Assembly (NCBI GenBank): GCA_001661515.1
Contig: LUVW01000012.1
Span: forward strand, 1 to 64,000
Direction: 5' to 3'
DNA length: 64,000 nucleotides
Origin: Capniomyces stellatus
Lineage: Eukaryota > Kickxellomycota > Harpellomycetes > Harpellales > Legeriomycetaceae
This document shows positions 22,217 through 34,235 of the stretch, in pieces (the first letter of the stretch is position 1; each line of letters starts with the position of its first letter). Below the pieces are notes generated by a model. That model had not been told where the DNA came from and ran no database searches. It saw only the letters and a program-made list of their open reading frames with translations. Both the position numbers and the translations under genes were made by a program.

Positions 22217-24417
22217 CGTGAATTTGGGTGTTTTTTATCTATGTTTTTTTATAAATTTGTTTTTTTTAATAATTGTTTATGGAAAATGCTTGAAAGGTAT
22301 CGGATTAGTTGGCAGTATTGCTGAAAAGTCTGGGTAAGAACTGGCCTGGTATATTTATATTATTTTAAAAAGGCTTAAAAGCTAACCTGCTTAATTTCGA
22401 TAAAAAATAATTTACTAATCTCTTTTGTAAACTTGTTTTATTCCTAAAAGATTTAAATATGCTAAGCTATTAGTTAATCTACAATTCGAGTGAATTTACA
22501 TTATAAATAATAATGTGTTATTAGCCAATCAATCAAAGTGATTTACTTAACAATCAACATAAAAATACATGCCTAGCAAATAAATTGCATAAGTATAAAG
22601 TAAAAAAATATAAATTATCGCAGATTAGTGGACTAACAATTGGCGTAGTTATATTTTTGTTAATTGACAATTAGATAATCAGACTATTTCCTTTTTTTAT
22701 TGAAACGGCAACGAAATAAAGCGTTTACGAGCTATACCTATCAATCCGGTAGGTGTGGTTTTTTTTTAGAATAAGGGTTCTATAAATGTGTTCCCAGTTG
22801 AAAAGCTTCTTTGAAGTTTTGTTTTTACTCAACTAACTTGCCGCGTTGAACCATCACAAATCTTCGCCAATTAGCCTAAAACCAACGCAATTTACCATTG
22901 ATGATGATCCAAGTTTGGGGATGTCACGTTTAACGTAGATTTAATAACAGCTGAATTTCTAAAGACTTGCTGACAATTTGTCAGCCAGACTTTATTATTA
23001 TTATTTGATTTCAATCAAACTCTATAATAAACTACAAGGCCTAAATAAAGGTACAGCTGATGCTTGGCTTGTGTCAATCTAAACCACAAAAGCTTGTGGG
23101 ATTGGAAAAACAATTGTTTGATATAATTGAATACACATTATAAATTGTTTGCCTATATCACATAAACAGTTGTACTCAACGTTGCAAAACCCATTGTAAT
23201 TAATAAATTACACAAGTAATTCCTGTTTCTCACACACGCTGAACGGCATTTTCTATAAATACACCGACAGATACTCTGGTAAATATAGAAAAGCAATGTT
23301 CTCAAGAAATGAATCACTAAAGTTCCCAACTGGTTTGCTGTTTGGGAATTTACAAATCGAGTCAGGCTTATTGAGCCAACTGTTAGTCGGAATAAGCGTT
23401 TCAAGGCTTAGTATATAGAGCCAGCGCAATGCGTCTCGTGGTTAACCTGCGGTGTTTCATAAAAATATGACTTCTGCGTTTCTTGGCGAAATATATTTAT
23501 ATCAGTGATATTTTTCTTTCAAGCTCCACAATTAACTAAATTATATCCGACATGAAATCATTACAATATTAACCAAAATCATTAACAGTAAAAGTAACGT
23601 TGGGAAAATTTGAGTAATAAAGATAACATTGGCATATTTATAGGCGGAAGTAATTTCGGACTACTGAAAAATAACAGTACTCCAGCTCTGTATAAAGTAA
23701 GTTTTACATGCTAGAATATCTCAGGTGATTATACGTGCCGTCGCTGTTGGTCAAGCAAGACGTAAAGGTATACAGATTATGGGTGATATATATAGATTAA
23801 TCAAGTTGAGCTGTAAGCACATTCAATGTTGCATCCCTTTTTTTTAAAAAAAGGAATTCTACAAAGATTCACATGGAAGTTCCTTGGAAACTAAAAGAAC
23901 AATACCAACGACTCTGCTCTGGTTATGAAATTGGATTGGATAAAACGGCCTGGTGCAGTACGGCTATATAACCAACCTAGCAAATTATTACAAGGTCTAA
24001 TTTGCTGTTTTTTGCGATAGCCGGCGGTTGGAATTAGAGAGAGGTTGTATTGTGCGCACAAAATTACCATTGTGAAATCATTATTAGTTTGGCATAATGA
24101 CTTGTATTTCTCTGAGAATCAAACTATCAACTACCATAGCGATTTCTCATAGTTTCGAATAAACTCGTAGCTTGCATCGATTAGGTCAATTGCAATTGTA
24201 AATTAAAATTCAAAACTAGTATAAACAAGATAGAGTAAAGCAAAATGTGATAGAATAATGGTTTGGCATTGAAAAAAAATGGAAGGTAAACCAACTTCAT
24301 TATAAATAATAAAATTACATAGTTGGGTAAAATAAAACTGCTGGCTGGTCGTGCAAGAATGAGATTGGTCTGACTTTTTCCTTTTTAGGTGATGGCTCCT
24401 ATTTATTTTTTTCTTTT
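22217..24417. other. Intergenic, 2.2 kb
   Basis: Between SNF8 and the SGNH gene; it must contain the SGNH promoter just above base 22216. AT-rich with a few GC-richer patches (around 23420-23450). Short open frames such as 83 codons at 23404..23153 (minus) show no family features. I see no RNA gene or repeat array. Confidence 0.45.
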
Positions 24418-25725
24418 TTATTGTTGTGAGAAATAGAACGAAGCAACCCAGTATTCTGGCTCTGGGCCATGGTTATCTACCCATACGAGGCCATCGTCTA
24501 GCAGTACGCCCTATACAAACAATCGTTAACGCTGTGTTAATGTTGGAAAAGTTGAATGGTGCATTGGATGAGATTAACAAAATCAAGCACCAATCCTTGC
24601 TTACCAGGGCCAGCATGGTTCTTTCGATTGGCCATTTGAAAGTGCTCTGAATATCTTTTAAATCAAACCTCGAAGATATTTGAGCAAGCGATAGGATGTC
24701 TGAATGGTCCTTGCTAAATTCATGCGGCACTGACTGGATAACAGTCCGGTTTCCCAGTAATATAATTTTATAATACCCGTGTAGAGGAGATAGTTGTGCG
24801 ATCGATGTTTTTATATCGTCCCTAATATAGTATCATTAACAGTACCGCAATTATTCTCAAGAGTAGACGTATCAGTACTGGAAGCTAAAGTGCAAATTAA
24901 ATGTGAACAATTTTTACTTTGTAATGATGTCGCCATTCTCTTTTCTAATAAATTGCAGTCGTGATTGCAACTCGTTAATGTCTATAAATCCACCATTAAC
25001 GGTGCGTGTAGATATGCAAATATCGATTATCTGTATCCCCAGCTCGCAATAGAAGTCGCCAAATCCCATAACCCCTGCGAATGCTCTTTTTCTTGCTAAT
25101 AAATATTTGTAAATTCTATTAGTACCATTCAATTTATTTTGGCTCTTATCTTAAACTTGAATCTGACGAAAAAAGGGATTTCTTTGTTTTTTTTTCCACT
25201 CGTTAAATTAAACACAAGGCATTGTATCTTTGTTAATGTTGACTGGAATTACATGAAAGCGGGTCTACGCCTATTAATTGACACATTTTTTGAAATTGAT
25301 TACGTAGCTTCGGATCCTTTCTTATCTTATCACTATGTTCTCGCGCGACATTTTCGAGCGAAGATTTGAATACTAGCATCTGGCTATTCAGCTAAATTCA
25401 CATTGTCGTTGGTAGTAAATACTTGGATTAACCTCTTGTTAACAGTCAAATTCAGGCAATTAAATACTTTACAAACTAATTTATCCTTGGCTGTTAAAAA
25501 TCTAGACAACCCCTTATACGCTAATAAAAACAAACAAGTACCTTTTCTATTTGCTGAGCTGCAATTTCGTCTCCTTTTTCTTGCAGAATGCGCTAAGTTG
25601 TGAAATATGAGTCAGCATTACTTTAACGCTATTTACCCATTAATTCAAGAATATTTGTTTTTATTCGAGCTTACCTTTTCTTTTTCACGCTGTTGGATTC
25701 CAGAGATCCCCGCCCTTCTTCTCAT
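24418..25725 (-). CDS. SNF8: ESCRT-II subunit SNF8/VPS22, six exons
   Basis: Winged-helix core subunit of ESCRT-II, which helps sort ubiquitinated membrane cargo into multivesicular bodies. Exons are 25725..25675, 25592..25542, 25379..25253, 25095..24918, 24821..24605 and 24510..24418. They join to 238 residues ending in TAA (human SNF8 has 258). The protein starts MRRRAGISGIQQREKEK, matching the family's 'MRRGVGLGAIQ' start. Then come 'VFKSSLENVAREHSDKIRKD', 'MCQLIGVDPLS', 'GFGDFYCELGIQIIDICIST' and 'NGGFIDINEL', the family's most conserved block. The first winged helix continues with 'IQSVPHEFSKDHSDILSLAQ' and the second ends 'DDGLVWVDNHGPEPEYWVAS'. Every splice restores expected residues. 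The C-terminus is a little shorter than in animals. The recognition is full-length and secure. Confidence 0.94.
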
Positions 25726-26205
25726 CGTGTTTGGTGTTTACTGTCTTGCTTTGTAGCTAATATATTTGACTCTAGTTCCCAGTAACACTTGTGTTTTTCT
25801 AGTATATTCCGATTCGGCGGTAAGGCTCAGTCGGAACACAATTTACAGCTGTTGTGGAGTGTTAGCAAAATAAATTTAAACTAAGGAATGATTTGAAGAT
25901 ACTTTATCGAATTATCTTTTAACGGTAATACTTAAAGCCACAGTTGAATTACTGAACAAGGAAGCTACAAAGTGAATTAACTAGAATTTCAAACTAGAAA
26001 TAATAAATGGTTAATTTGCTAAACTGTTTAGTATTTAAATGCTGTTCTCCCCAGTCCAATCATTGACAGCAACAATCTATTTATTAACCGCCAAATAAAA
26101 AAATTGTAAATAAATCAAATTAAATAAAAGCTGTCAATAAAAAAATAAATTAAAAAGTGAATGAATGAAATAAGTTTGAACAAATCAACAGTTAAAACCA
26201 CCATC
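25726..26205. other. Intergenic, SNF8 upstream region
   Basis: 480 AT-rich bases between the SNF8 start codon and the stop codon of the TTL gene, both on the minus strand. Nothing coding is seen; the part nearest 25726 should contain the SNF8 promoter. Confidence 0.45.
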
Positions 26206-27684
26206 TTATCCTGACAGGATCTGTTTGGTAAACACTGGCTCAAGATTTCTTGAGCCCCTCCTTTCAAGTTTTTCAGCAAAAACACTTAGTTCTTTGCTAT
26301 CCAAAACAAAACTTTCTAATATTTCGGAAATCGAATCACAAAAGAAGCGTTCTATCAACACTTTAAGCTCGCCGCCTGACTGCTTGAAGTCCGGATAGGC
26401 GTTGGCCTCCAAAAAGAACACACCCATATTCTCATCCACAATAAAATCTAAGCCAAATACCTCAAAACAGTTATCCCAAGCCTGGAAGCTAGACGTTTGA
26501 GACGAAGATGCATCAAAAATATCTGCAGAGATGTCCTTAATCTGTTCGTAAATCATGTTTAGGTCTTTCTGCGTTATATTGGCTGGTGTTCCATCCTTGC
26601 TGTTGTCGATTTCCGATGAATTTCTCTTGTCGAGATCCCAAAAAGAAAATACCAAGTCATTCTCATCAAAAGACTCGTGACCCTGTTGCACATACGTGTT
26701 TGTAATGTGGGAGAACATGTCGCCTGGGCGTTCGAACTTTGTGTCGTACGAGTTAATTGCAAACAGCGCAAGCATCTCTTTGAATATATATACTTTGATT
26801 CCACCAACCGCTAGAAAGTATGTACGTATATGAAACTTTCTTTTGTTGTAACTATCCAGTAGCAGGGGTCTGTCTATGTACTTTTGTATTACCCACTCTC
26901 TGATCTGCGATACAGCTGTGCTGTAACCTGCACTCCAGTCCACTAACTTATCCTTGCAGTCGCCATCGTCCTCCTCATTGCTAGAATCATTGTCATCACT
27001 ATCATTGTCTGAGGTTTCTTCGCTAAATTCATTTTCTAGTATCTTTTCTAGCATGTCCATAGAATCGAATATGTGGATACCAGCTCCCTTCCCTGTCAGC
27101 GATGGCTTTAATATGAATCTGCTAATCTTAGCGTGGTCGTTTTTTTTGACATACTCCTTGTTTTCTTCCAGAAGCAGCTTCATCTCGTAGCAGTCTTCGA
27201 GAGCCTCATCCAAGTAGTCTACTCCGTCAAGCTCAAACACCCAAGTTTCGGGAACACTTTTAGCCAAAACAGAATTAGGCCTCTTGGAGGTGTACATGCT
27301 AATGTTATGTGCAACCTGTGCTTTTCTTATCAGACCCTTTCTGATACAGTAGGCGCACGAAATATCTGTATGCGCACCTTGTTTGCTTTTTGTATCCACC
27401 AGCCTTGCACTGTTTAAGATATGATCAAATGGAATGTCTTCATACTCCAGCCAATATATCGTTTTAATGCCGTCGGTTTTTATCAAGTCTTTTGGATCAG
27501 CACTTGTAAACTCCACCAACTCTATCAAGCCCCTGTAGCTTAGTATACACTCTCTGATAACGGTGCACGTGTATGGGTCGGAAATACCCAGTATTATTCT
27601 GATTATTGGACTATAGGTCATTGTTGTATCTACGTAACTACTATGGCTTGTTGGATATTGTATGTGTTCAATAGTATACAACAA
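26206..27684 (-). CDS. Tubulin-tyrosine ligase (TTL)-like ATP-grasp protein
   Basis: Single-exon gene, 492 residues from the first ATG. A second in-frame Met at residue 22 (MTYSPIIRIILG) could be the true start, since residues 1-21 look unlike a domain start. ATP-grasp features of the TTL family are visible: 'RFILKPSLTGKGAGIHIFD' (nucleotide-binding Lys and Gly-rich loop), 'EWVIQKYIDRPLLL' and 'RKFHIRTYFLAVG' (the Lys/Arg block of TTLs), 'HITNTYVQQG' and 'EVFGLDFIVDENMGVFFLEA' followed by N-A-Y-P-D, the metal-binding E-x-N. An acidic Asp/Ser/Glu insert lies at about residues 215-240. Fungi commonly carry one TTL-like protein related to the C-terminal half of yeast Pby1. Whether it modifies tubulin or another target cannot be told from sequence. 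The lack of introns is unusual here. Confidence 0.85.
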   Translation of the reverse strand: MLYTIEHIQYPTSHSSYVDTTMTYSPIIRIILGISDPYTCTVIRECILSYRGLIELVEFTSADPKDLIKTDGIKTIYWLEYEDIPFDHILNSARLVDTKSKQGAHTDISCAYCIRKGLIRKAQVAHNISMYTSKRPNSVLAKSVPETWVFELDGVDYLDEALEDCYEMKLLLEENKEYVKKNDHAKISRFILKPSLTGKGAGIHIFDSMDMLEKILENEFSEETSDNDSDDNDSSNEEDDGDCKDKLVDWSAGYSTAVSQIREWVIQKYIDRPLLLDSYNKRKFHIRTYFLAVGGIKVYIFKEMLALFAINSYDTKFERPGDMFSHITNTYVQQGHESFDENDLVFSFWDLDKRNSSEIDNSKDGTPANITQKDLNMIYEQIKDISADIFDASSSQTSSFQAWDNCFEVFGLDFIVDENMGVFFLEANAYPDFKQSGGELKVLIERFFCDSISEILESFVLDSKELSVFAEKLERRGSRNLEPVFTKQILSG

Positions 27685-30600
27685 AACACAGACTTTTGTT
27701 TATGTACAGTGCTGCCGTCAAAATTATTGGAGCAAGTAATGGTGGTGTATTTTAACTTGAACTAATATTGTAAAGGACCTTTTATATACGCAGAATTTTG
27801 CCCTGTTGATATGTTCTTTTGTTTAAAGATATTGATCAAGTTTTTGACCTCTGAATTTTCAGTCACCTACTCTTATCTTTAAAATAACAGCATCATTTTT
27901 CTAAAGCTAATTTTAAGGGTGATGGCGGTTTTGTTAATTTTGTCAATTGCTGCATACTCTAATGGCAGGCAAGTACTAGTATTCAACTTTTAACCATTGG
28001 ACTTGAGCGACGCTGACCCATCTTAGAGATGGGCAAGGTTTCCATTTGTGAACAGCGAGTATGTCTCAAAGTTATAGAATCTCTGATTGGGTCTTTTATA
28101 GCTTTTCTAAAACATTTGCAGATATTTATAGTAAATTACTGAATAGAAAGTAATCTAATTTAGAAAAACCAGCACTCTGCTCTTGGGTTTTCTGAGATAT
28201 GACTTGCTTAAGAGTTGGCTGCTGTTTTGACGGGCCAAACATTTGACTGATAACGGTACAATAATTATCAACATTTTATGGGACTTCAGGTGCTAGCCGT
28301 TACCTTCCAATAGAAATCCAAATACTCAGCTTTATAAATGTGATAAAAAAGCGATTACTAAAAACTTGTTTTTCTCGCTATTAACAATAATTTATTTTTG
28401 TTGGGCCAATAGTATATAGTAAATAATTAAACCAAAAAAGCATTTGTAAACCAATAGACAGTAGATATAAAATCTTATTAGATGATAGATCAGATTCTTA
28501 ATTTATATTGGCCACAACAAAAGTTACCCAAGTAAATCAGTATTATTTACTGTCCAATGGATATCTTGTATTGGTCTTTGTAATCTATTAACCTACCATT
28601 TTAGACCCTAAAATGTAACACGTTTTTACTTTTCACCGTGTCCAATTTAAAAAAGAAAATTTTTATAGCAAAAACGAGAAAAGTACGAGAAAAAAAGGGG
28701 GAAGAAGTAAAGGAAATGAATGAAAAAAGAAAGGGTCAGGTAAAAAGAAAATTATGGAGCAAGCAAGTAAAAAAGGCGTAAAAATAAATAAAATTTTGTT
28801 CTTTTAAGCCATAGTTGTCCCTTTTTTTATTTACGTGATTTATTGGCAACATACCGATACATCAAAACATACAAGATTAAAAAAAATGCTGTAAAAATAC
28901 CATAAGAATACCATAAAACACTGCTATTTTGATAGTATAAACGACTCTACTAACCAATACCACTTTGATCAACTAGATCATCCGTACTCGATGAGCGTTG
29001 GCTCAGTATGTCTCTTTTTTACCATAGTTGTCCCTTTTTTTATTTCAATAGCAAAAAATAAGTTAATTAGCACAAAATCATGGTTTGGCTTATAGGATTG
29101 TCTGTCGAAACAAAATCGGTAATTGGTTGTATGAGTCAATAAAACTGTGAGCTTAACGTAGTCTTGTACCTTGTAATATTTAAAAAGGCAACACTGGAGA
29201 AGAACGGTGCCGGTTGTTAGACTGTAGATACATGTTGCTTTAATTTAATTTTATCTCCAACAACTTTGTATCTTGAATAGTTAGACTATTTATGCCAGAA
29301 CATGATGTGATAACTGCGCCCTGTTGAAATGTAAATCGCAGCGTCTACAATGCAACCAGTCAACCCGAGAGTAGGTATAGTTTATATACATATATTACTC
29401 ATACCTTGCTGAAATGTAAAACTAAATTTCATAAGCGGGTACAACAGTACTCGCTGGATGTATATATAAAGACTTTGTGTGTATAGCGTCAGGCCAGCTT
29501 TGTAAATTCATTGCTCTATGCGGCTGTTTTTTATACCCAACATATTTTGGTAAAGTATGCTCTGACTAGACCAAAATGAAACGGTGAGCGTTTTTATTTT
29601 TGTTCCTAGCGGCAAAAAAAAAAACTTGTTACTTCAACAATAAAGATTCTAAATGTGTGGCGAGTGTTTTGATTTTGACATGATTAGAGTTAAATATAGC
29701 TAAATATGCAAACGTCGTCCCAGCAGTAATAAAAGTTTATGATTTGGGTTTAATAAGACCATTGACCATGTAGCTCAAACACAAAAATCGGCTAAGCTGA
29801 CCCAGTGATAGTTTATATATACAAAAAAACCGATATCACGCGCTACGACCTTTGACTTTGCCAACCTTTTTAGCTAGCATCTTCAACTCTTGCATGCAAA
29901 GTTAACTTTTTTTAAACATCCTATTCGATCAAAACAAAGAAAATGGCACAAGCATTTCCAGCTGCTACCAAAACTTCCCCTAGGTGCCAATTAGTTTGTT
30001 TCATATTTACTCAGCAATTAAATTGAAAAAAAAAACATTTGAATCATATTATTCGCCATAGCATATTGGCGTTATTCTGCTTACTATATTTATTATTGAT
30101 GGCTTTAGTTTGTTTTGAATACATAAACCTCATGATTTGTTTTGCAGAAACGGGATTATATTAGCCAATAAACTCTAGTGGTGTTACTGTTTTTTTTGTG
30201 GTGATAGTTAATGTTCTGGATGCAAATTACAAATTCACGTTAAACCCACAATTAGTGTAACTTTATGTTCAACAAAAAACAAAACAAACAAAGAAGCAGT
30301 CATTCCATCTAAAATGTATAGGTATTTTGATTTAGCAGGTAAGTATCTCTACCTTGAGATTTACATTTTATAAATAAACGACACAGGCGCTGTCAGAGCA
30401 ACCATAATAAAACGGTCTTTGTTTAAAAGTCATAATTGTAGCAGCAATAAATGAATGGTAAAGTTGAGCTGTATGCCTGCCTTGACCTGGATAAGCTCGT
30501 TGCTGTTTTTCTTACGAGGGTGACTAGCAGAGTGTGATATATTAATGGAAGCTTGTTATCGTTGTCATCATTATTGTCATTGTCAGTATCATTATCATCG

Positions 30601-31994
30601 TCACTTTTTAATGAAGCAGATACAGCAAAAGCATTTATAAAGTTGGTCAGAAAAAAAAACTAGAAAGTCAAAAGAAATTTGTATATTCCATCAACTTTTC
30701 CATCCTATTAAAGTATGGTCTGTACCACGGATAGCCAAGCTGAAGTGTAGATTAGCCAAGGTTGTAGTCAAGGTTTAGTTTTTTATTTTACTTTTGCTTT
30801 TATTTCAAATAAAGCCAACATATTATTGGTAAATGATACTTTAGGTTTGGGAGATGTATTATATTTAAATCAGTAGGTTTAGTTAAGAAATGCATTACTA
30901 AGCCAATAACAATAAATAGGTTTAATGGTTGCTCGAGGAGGCCAAGTAGATTTGCGTTAAAGCGGCTAGCAATTAGTCTGAAAAATTGAGACTGAGATTT
31001 ATGTTGACTTTAATCCATAACACCAGTAATCTGCGAGGTCTTGGTGCACATAAAGCCACAAATTAGTGAAAATTGTAAAATATAGCTGGGATTATCATTA
31101 ATTGCGATTTGATATTAATGAGAATAACAAAAACACGGCTATTATCAAATTAGCCAGATTAAATTAGCGTGAATGTTAACCGCGTTTACAACAGGAGGTA
31201 GTTTAGACCAAACCATTTAAATAAGAGCGATACGTTGAAATAAATAAAGCTAGAAAGATATATTGGGGAAGTATTGCGGAAAAAAGTCAAAGTTTGCAAC
31301 AAAAAGGTATTAATATGATGAAAGACTTTTTGAGGTGAAACAGAAAAAAAAGCAATCTAATAAACCCCTTTTTATCCAATCCTAAAGTTCAGATGGTATA
31401 ATATGTAATGCCATTCAACAAAAGCATGGAGTTTGGTGTAATACAGGTTAAGTTATGTTCCATCTCAAACAGGAGGATTTAAATCAAAGAAAAAATAATT
31501 GAAACTTTTAGTAAAGGATAAATAAACGTAAAGCCCAATACAAGCCAACAGTTGGAATTCCAAATCGGTTTAACATGAAGCTAGTTTACAGCCGAATTAT
31601 TAGATTTTAGCAGAAACAATTATTTTTGACAAAAGTGAAAGTTGGATGTAATGCAAAAAAATAAATAATTGACTGAACCAACAAATGCGTCACTACATAA
31701 ATTCCATGCCTGGCGCAGCCAAAGTCAAAAGTGCACTTCTGTTACTTTTTTATTATTGTGTTCTTTTACTCTTGTTTTAATATATATAGCTTTGTTCAAT
31801 CTTCTTAGCTGGTTGTTAGATCAATACCAACAACACAAACCTTATATTATACACACTATAATTTGCTCTTTAGCTTAATAAACATCACGCTTTAACAAGG
31901 AGGTTTTAAAATAAAAAACTCTTTCAATAGTATATAATTAATATATTTAGGCTTCCAAGTCCATCGGTGAAAAAATAGGAACCACTCGCTAGAA
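27685..31994. other. Gene-free stretch, 4.3 kb
   Basis: The longest gene-free block in the window, between the TTL gene and permease A. It is uniformly AT-rich. It holds copy 2 of the interspersed repeat (28833..29000) framed by a 24-bp direct repeat, and Asp/Ser-like trinucleotide patches near 30556-30605. Short open frames (for example 69 codons at 31669) are not supported. The bases just before 31995 should contain the permease promoter. Confidence 0.45.
28809..29045. repeat. Diverged repeat copy 2 flanked by 24-bp direct repeats
   Basis: The 24-base sequence from 28809 to 28832 (CCATAGTTGTCCC, seven T, ATTT) recurs exactly at 29022..29045. Between the two lies a block (28833..29000) that resembles 20450..20640 in the order and wording of several short motifs. 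The direct repeats could be an insertion footprint or a remnant of local duplication. Confidence 0.6.
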
Positions 31995-33575
31995 ATGGAT
32001 AAAGCGGATACTTCTGTGGTCATGGAAGGAGAATATAATGGCCAACCCGAAAAGGGAAATCAGGAAAATCATCTCAACAGAGCAATGTCCAGCAGACATA
32101 TGTCTATGATTGCTATTGGTGGTACAATCGGAACAGGTCTGTTTGTCGCTTCAGGAGGGGCATTAAGTGCAGCTGGACCCGCTGGATCGCTTCTCGCATA
32201 TATATTGACAGGTATTGCAATTTTCTTTGTAATGACCTCGCTTGCAGAGATGTCAACATACATGCCAATTCCGGGTTCATTCAACGCCTTCGCAATCAGA
32301 TTCGTCGACCCTGCATTTGGTTTTGCTGTTGCCTACAACTACTGGTACTCGTGGGTTATTACCATTTCAGCTGATTTGGTAGCAGCCGGTATTATTATGC
32401 GGTATTGGCTGCCTGAAGTAAATACCGTTATTTGGAGTGTCTTGCTTATGGTTATCATTCTTCTGTTTAATTTTATTGGTGCCCGTGGATTTGCAGAGTC
32501 CGAGTTCTGGTTGTCGCTCATCAAGGTGGTTACAATCGTTATTTTCATCATCGTTGGTATCTGTGTAGCAGCAGGCTGGATTGGCGGAGAAACTTATGGA
32601 TTTAGCAACTGGTCATATGATGGCGGACCTTTCCATAATGGATTTGGCGGGTTTGTTTCGGTGTTTATTATTTCTGGATACTCGTTCCAAGGTACAGAGA
32701 TTATTGGTATCACAGCAGGTGAATCATCCAACCCATCAAAAGACGTGCCAAAGGCGATCAGATCGATTTTCTGGCGTATTTTGCTGTTCTATGTCCTGTC
32801 TATCTTTTTGATTGGACTGATTGTTAAATACGACGACGAGAGTCTGCTTAGCTCAGATGTTGACAACCTTGCTCAATCGCCATTTGTAATTGTATTCAGA
32901 AAGGCAGGAATTGCACCAGCAGCACACATTATGAACGCAGTCATTCTAACATCGGTTTTGTCAGCAGGAAACTCAGGGCTCTACCTTACCACACGTACGC
33001 TTTATGCACTTTCATTGGAAAAGAGCGCGCCAAAGTTTTTGTCCCGAGTTACAAAGGGTGGTAATCCTATCTATGCGCTTATTGTCAACACGCTGTTGGC
33101 TAGTGTGATTTTTGTATTTTCATCTGTCGGTGCCGATGAACTGTACAATTGGTTAGTAAGTCTAACTGGTGTTGCAGGATTTATTGCATGGTTGGGAATT
33201 CTTATCACACATCTGAGATTCCGCAAGGCTTACACCAGACAGGGGTACTCATTGAAAGATTTGCCATACAAGTCCGGGCTTTATCCTTTTGGGCCAATAT
33301 TTTCGCTTTTGTTGCTGACATTTGTATTGATAGCACAGGGTCATGATTCAGTTATCGGCGAGGACGGATTTGTCCTACTTGATTTTGCCCAATACTATAT
33401 TGGAATCCCAGTGTTCATAGTCCTGTATGTTCTTTACAAACTAATTAAGAGAACCAAGTTGGTGAATCTTATGGAAATGGATCTATTAACCGACTCGTAT
33501 GTTACACAAGGATTTGTCAACTACTCTGAGGAGAACAGTTCCTGGAAGACCAAGATTTTATCTGTGTTTTCTTAA
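31995..33575 (+). CDS. Amino-acid permease, YAT family (copy A)
   Basis: Plasma-membrane amino-acid/proton symporter of the fungal YAT branch of the APC superfamily, 526 residues, single exon. The N-terminal cytoplasmic tail is followed by 'RHMSMIAIGGTIGTGLFVAS', the signature first membrane segment. Twelve hydrophobic segments can be counted. 'SFQGTEIIGITAGESSNPSK' and 'VPKAIRSIFWRI' are the conserved blocks of segments 6-7 and the following loop. The C-terminus has 'LMEMDLLTDSYVTQGF'. It is a close paralogue of the minus-strand permease 660 bases downstream and a distant one of the third copy at 42.3 kb. The N-terminal tail is short. Substrate range cannot be deduced; relatives include general and arginine, lysine or proline-type permeases. 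Confidence 0.93.
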   Translation: MDKADTSVVMEGEYNGQPEKGNQENHLNRAMSSRHMSMIAIGGTIGTGLFVASGGALSAAGPAGSLLAYILTGIAIFFVMTSLAEMSTYMPIPGSFNAFAIRFVDPAFGFAVAYNYWYSWVITISADLVAAGIIMRYWLPEVNTVIWSVLLMVIILLFNFIGARGFAESEFWLSLIKVVTIVIFIIVGICVAAGWIGGETYGFSNWSYDGGPFHNGFGGFVSVFIISGYSFQGTEIIGITAGESSNPSKDVPKAIRSIFWRILLFYVLSIFLIGLIVKYDDESLLSSDVDNLAQSPFVIVFRKAGIAPAAHIMNAVILTSVLSAGNSGLYLTTRTLYALSLEKSAPKFLSRVTKGGNPIYALIVNTLLASVIFVFSSVGADELYNWLVSLTGVAGFIAWLGILITHLRFRKAYTRQGYSLKDLPYKSGLYPFGPIFSLLLLTFVLIAQGHDSVIGEDGFVLLDFAQYYIGIPVFIVLYVLYKLIKRTKLVNLMEMDLLTDSYVTQGFVNYSEENSSWKTKILSVFS

Positions 33576-34235
33576 TTTCTTTTATTAGCTTTACGATTTT
33601 ACTGCCAATTAATATTAATTTTTTCAAGAATTGTGTGCTGTCAATAAATAAACTATCACATGAAACGTTCAGCTTTTTATTAGTGCCGGCTAAGATCAAA
33701 AATATCTTGCAATGTCTAACTCGCAACATAAAACATGGGGTTGGTCTGATTCTTAAATGCGTCATTCATTTAGCTACAGCTTTTTTTTTCTTTATTTTAA
33801 TTTTTTGAATTCCTCAAGGCGTTGGAGTATTATTGACTTGGTCGAAGTATATTATTATTATTTTCACTTTTGTGGTTTATTGACAGCCGGTTGAACTATC
33901 TTGTTTCAATTTTTGGATCAACGTGCTGTCCGTGTAACCAAAACCAAGCATACTAACTCAATCTTAACGAGCGACTTGGCATTTGGCACTTGGCACTTTA
34001 CGTTTGATGTTGATAACTTGGCTTTCCAAATTTTGAAAACCCACGCGGATGTTTCAAGCGACAAACGCCTAATTTACTGAACTAAACAAGATATAACGGT
34101 CGAGTTATTTGTGGGAATTCTTTATTAAAAAATAAAAATATTATAAATAATCATTAGTTGGAAATATAAGCCGATTAGCCATACAAAGTTATCAATTGGT
34201 TACTGAATTGCAAAAAAATATTAAATACTATAAAG
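33576..34235. other. Convergent spacer between permeases A and B
   Basis: 660 AT-rich bases between two stop codons of tail-to-tail paralogues. It contains a T-run near 33781-33789 and a 'TGGTTTATTGACA' motif near 33873. No gene is seen. It is the loop of a long imperfect inverted repeat formed by the two permease genes. Confidence 0.5.

Noticed and set aside
30313..30449. A possible two-exon start (MYRYFDLAG, GTAAGT donor, then 'AVRATIIKRSLF') that resembles the first strand of a glutathione transferase.
   Set aside because: The second open piece stops after about 20 codons and no later exon shows GST motifs. Could be a decayed copy, but too little to call.
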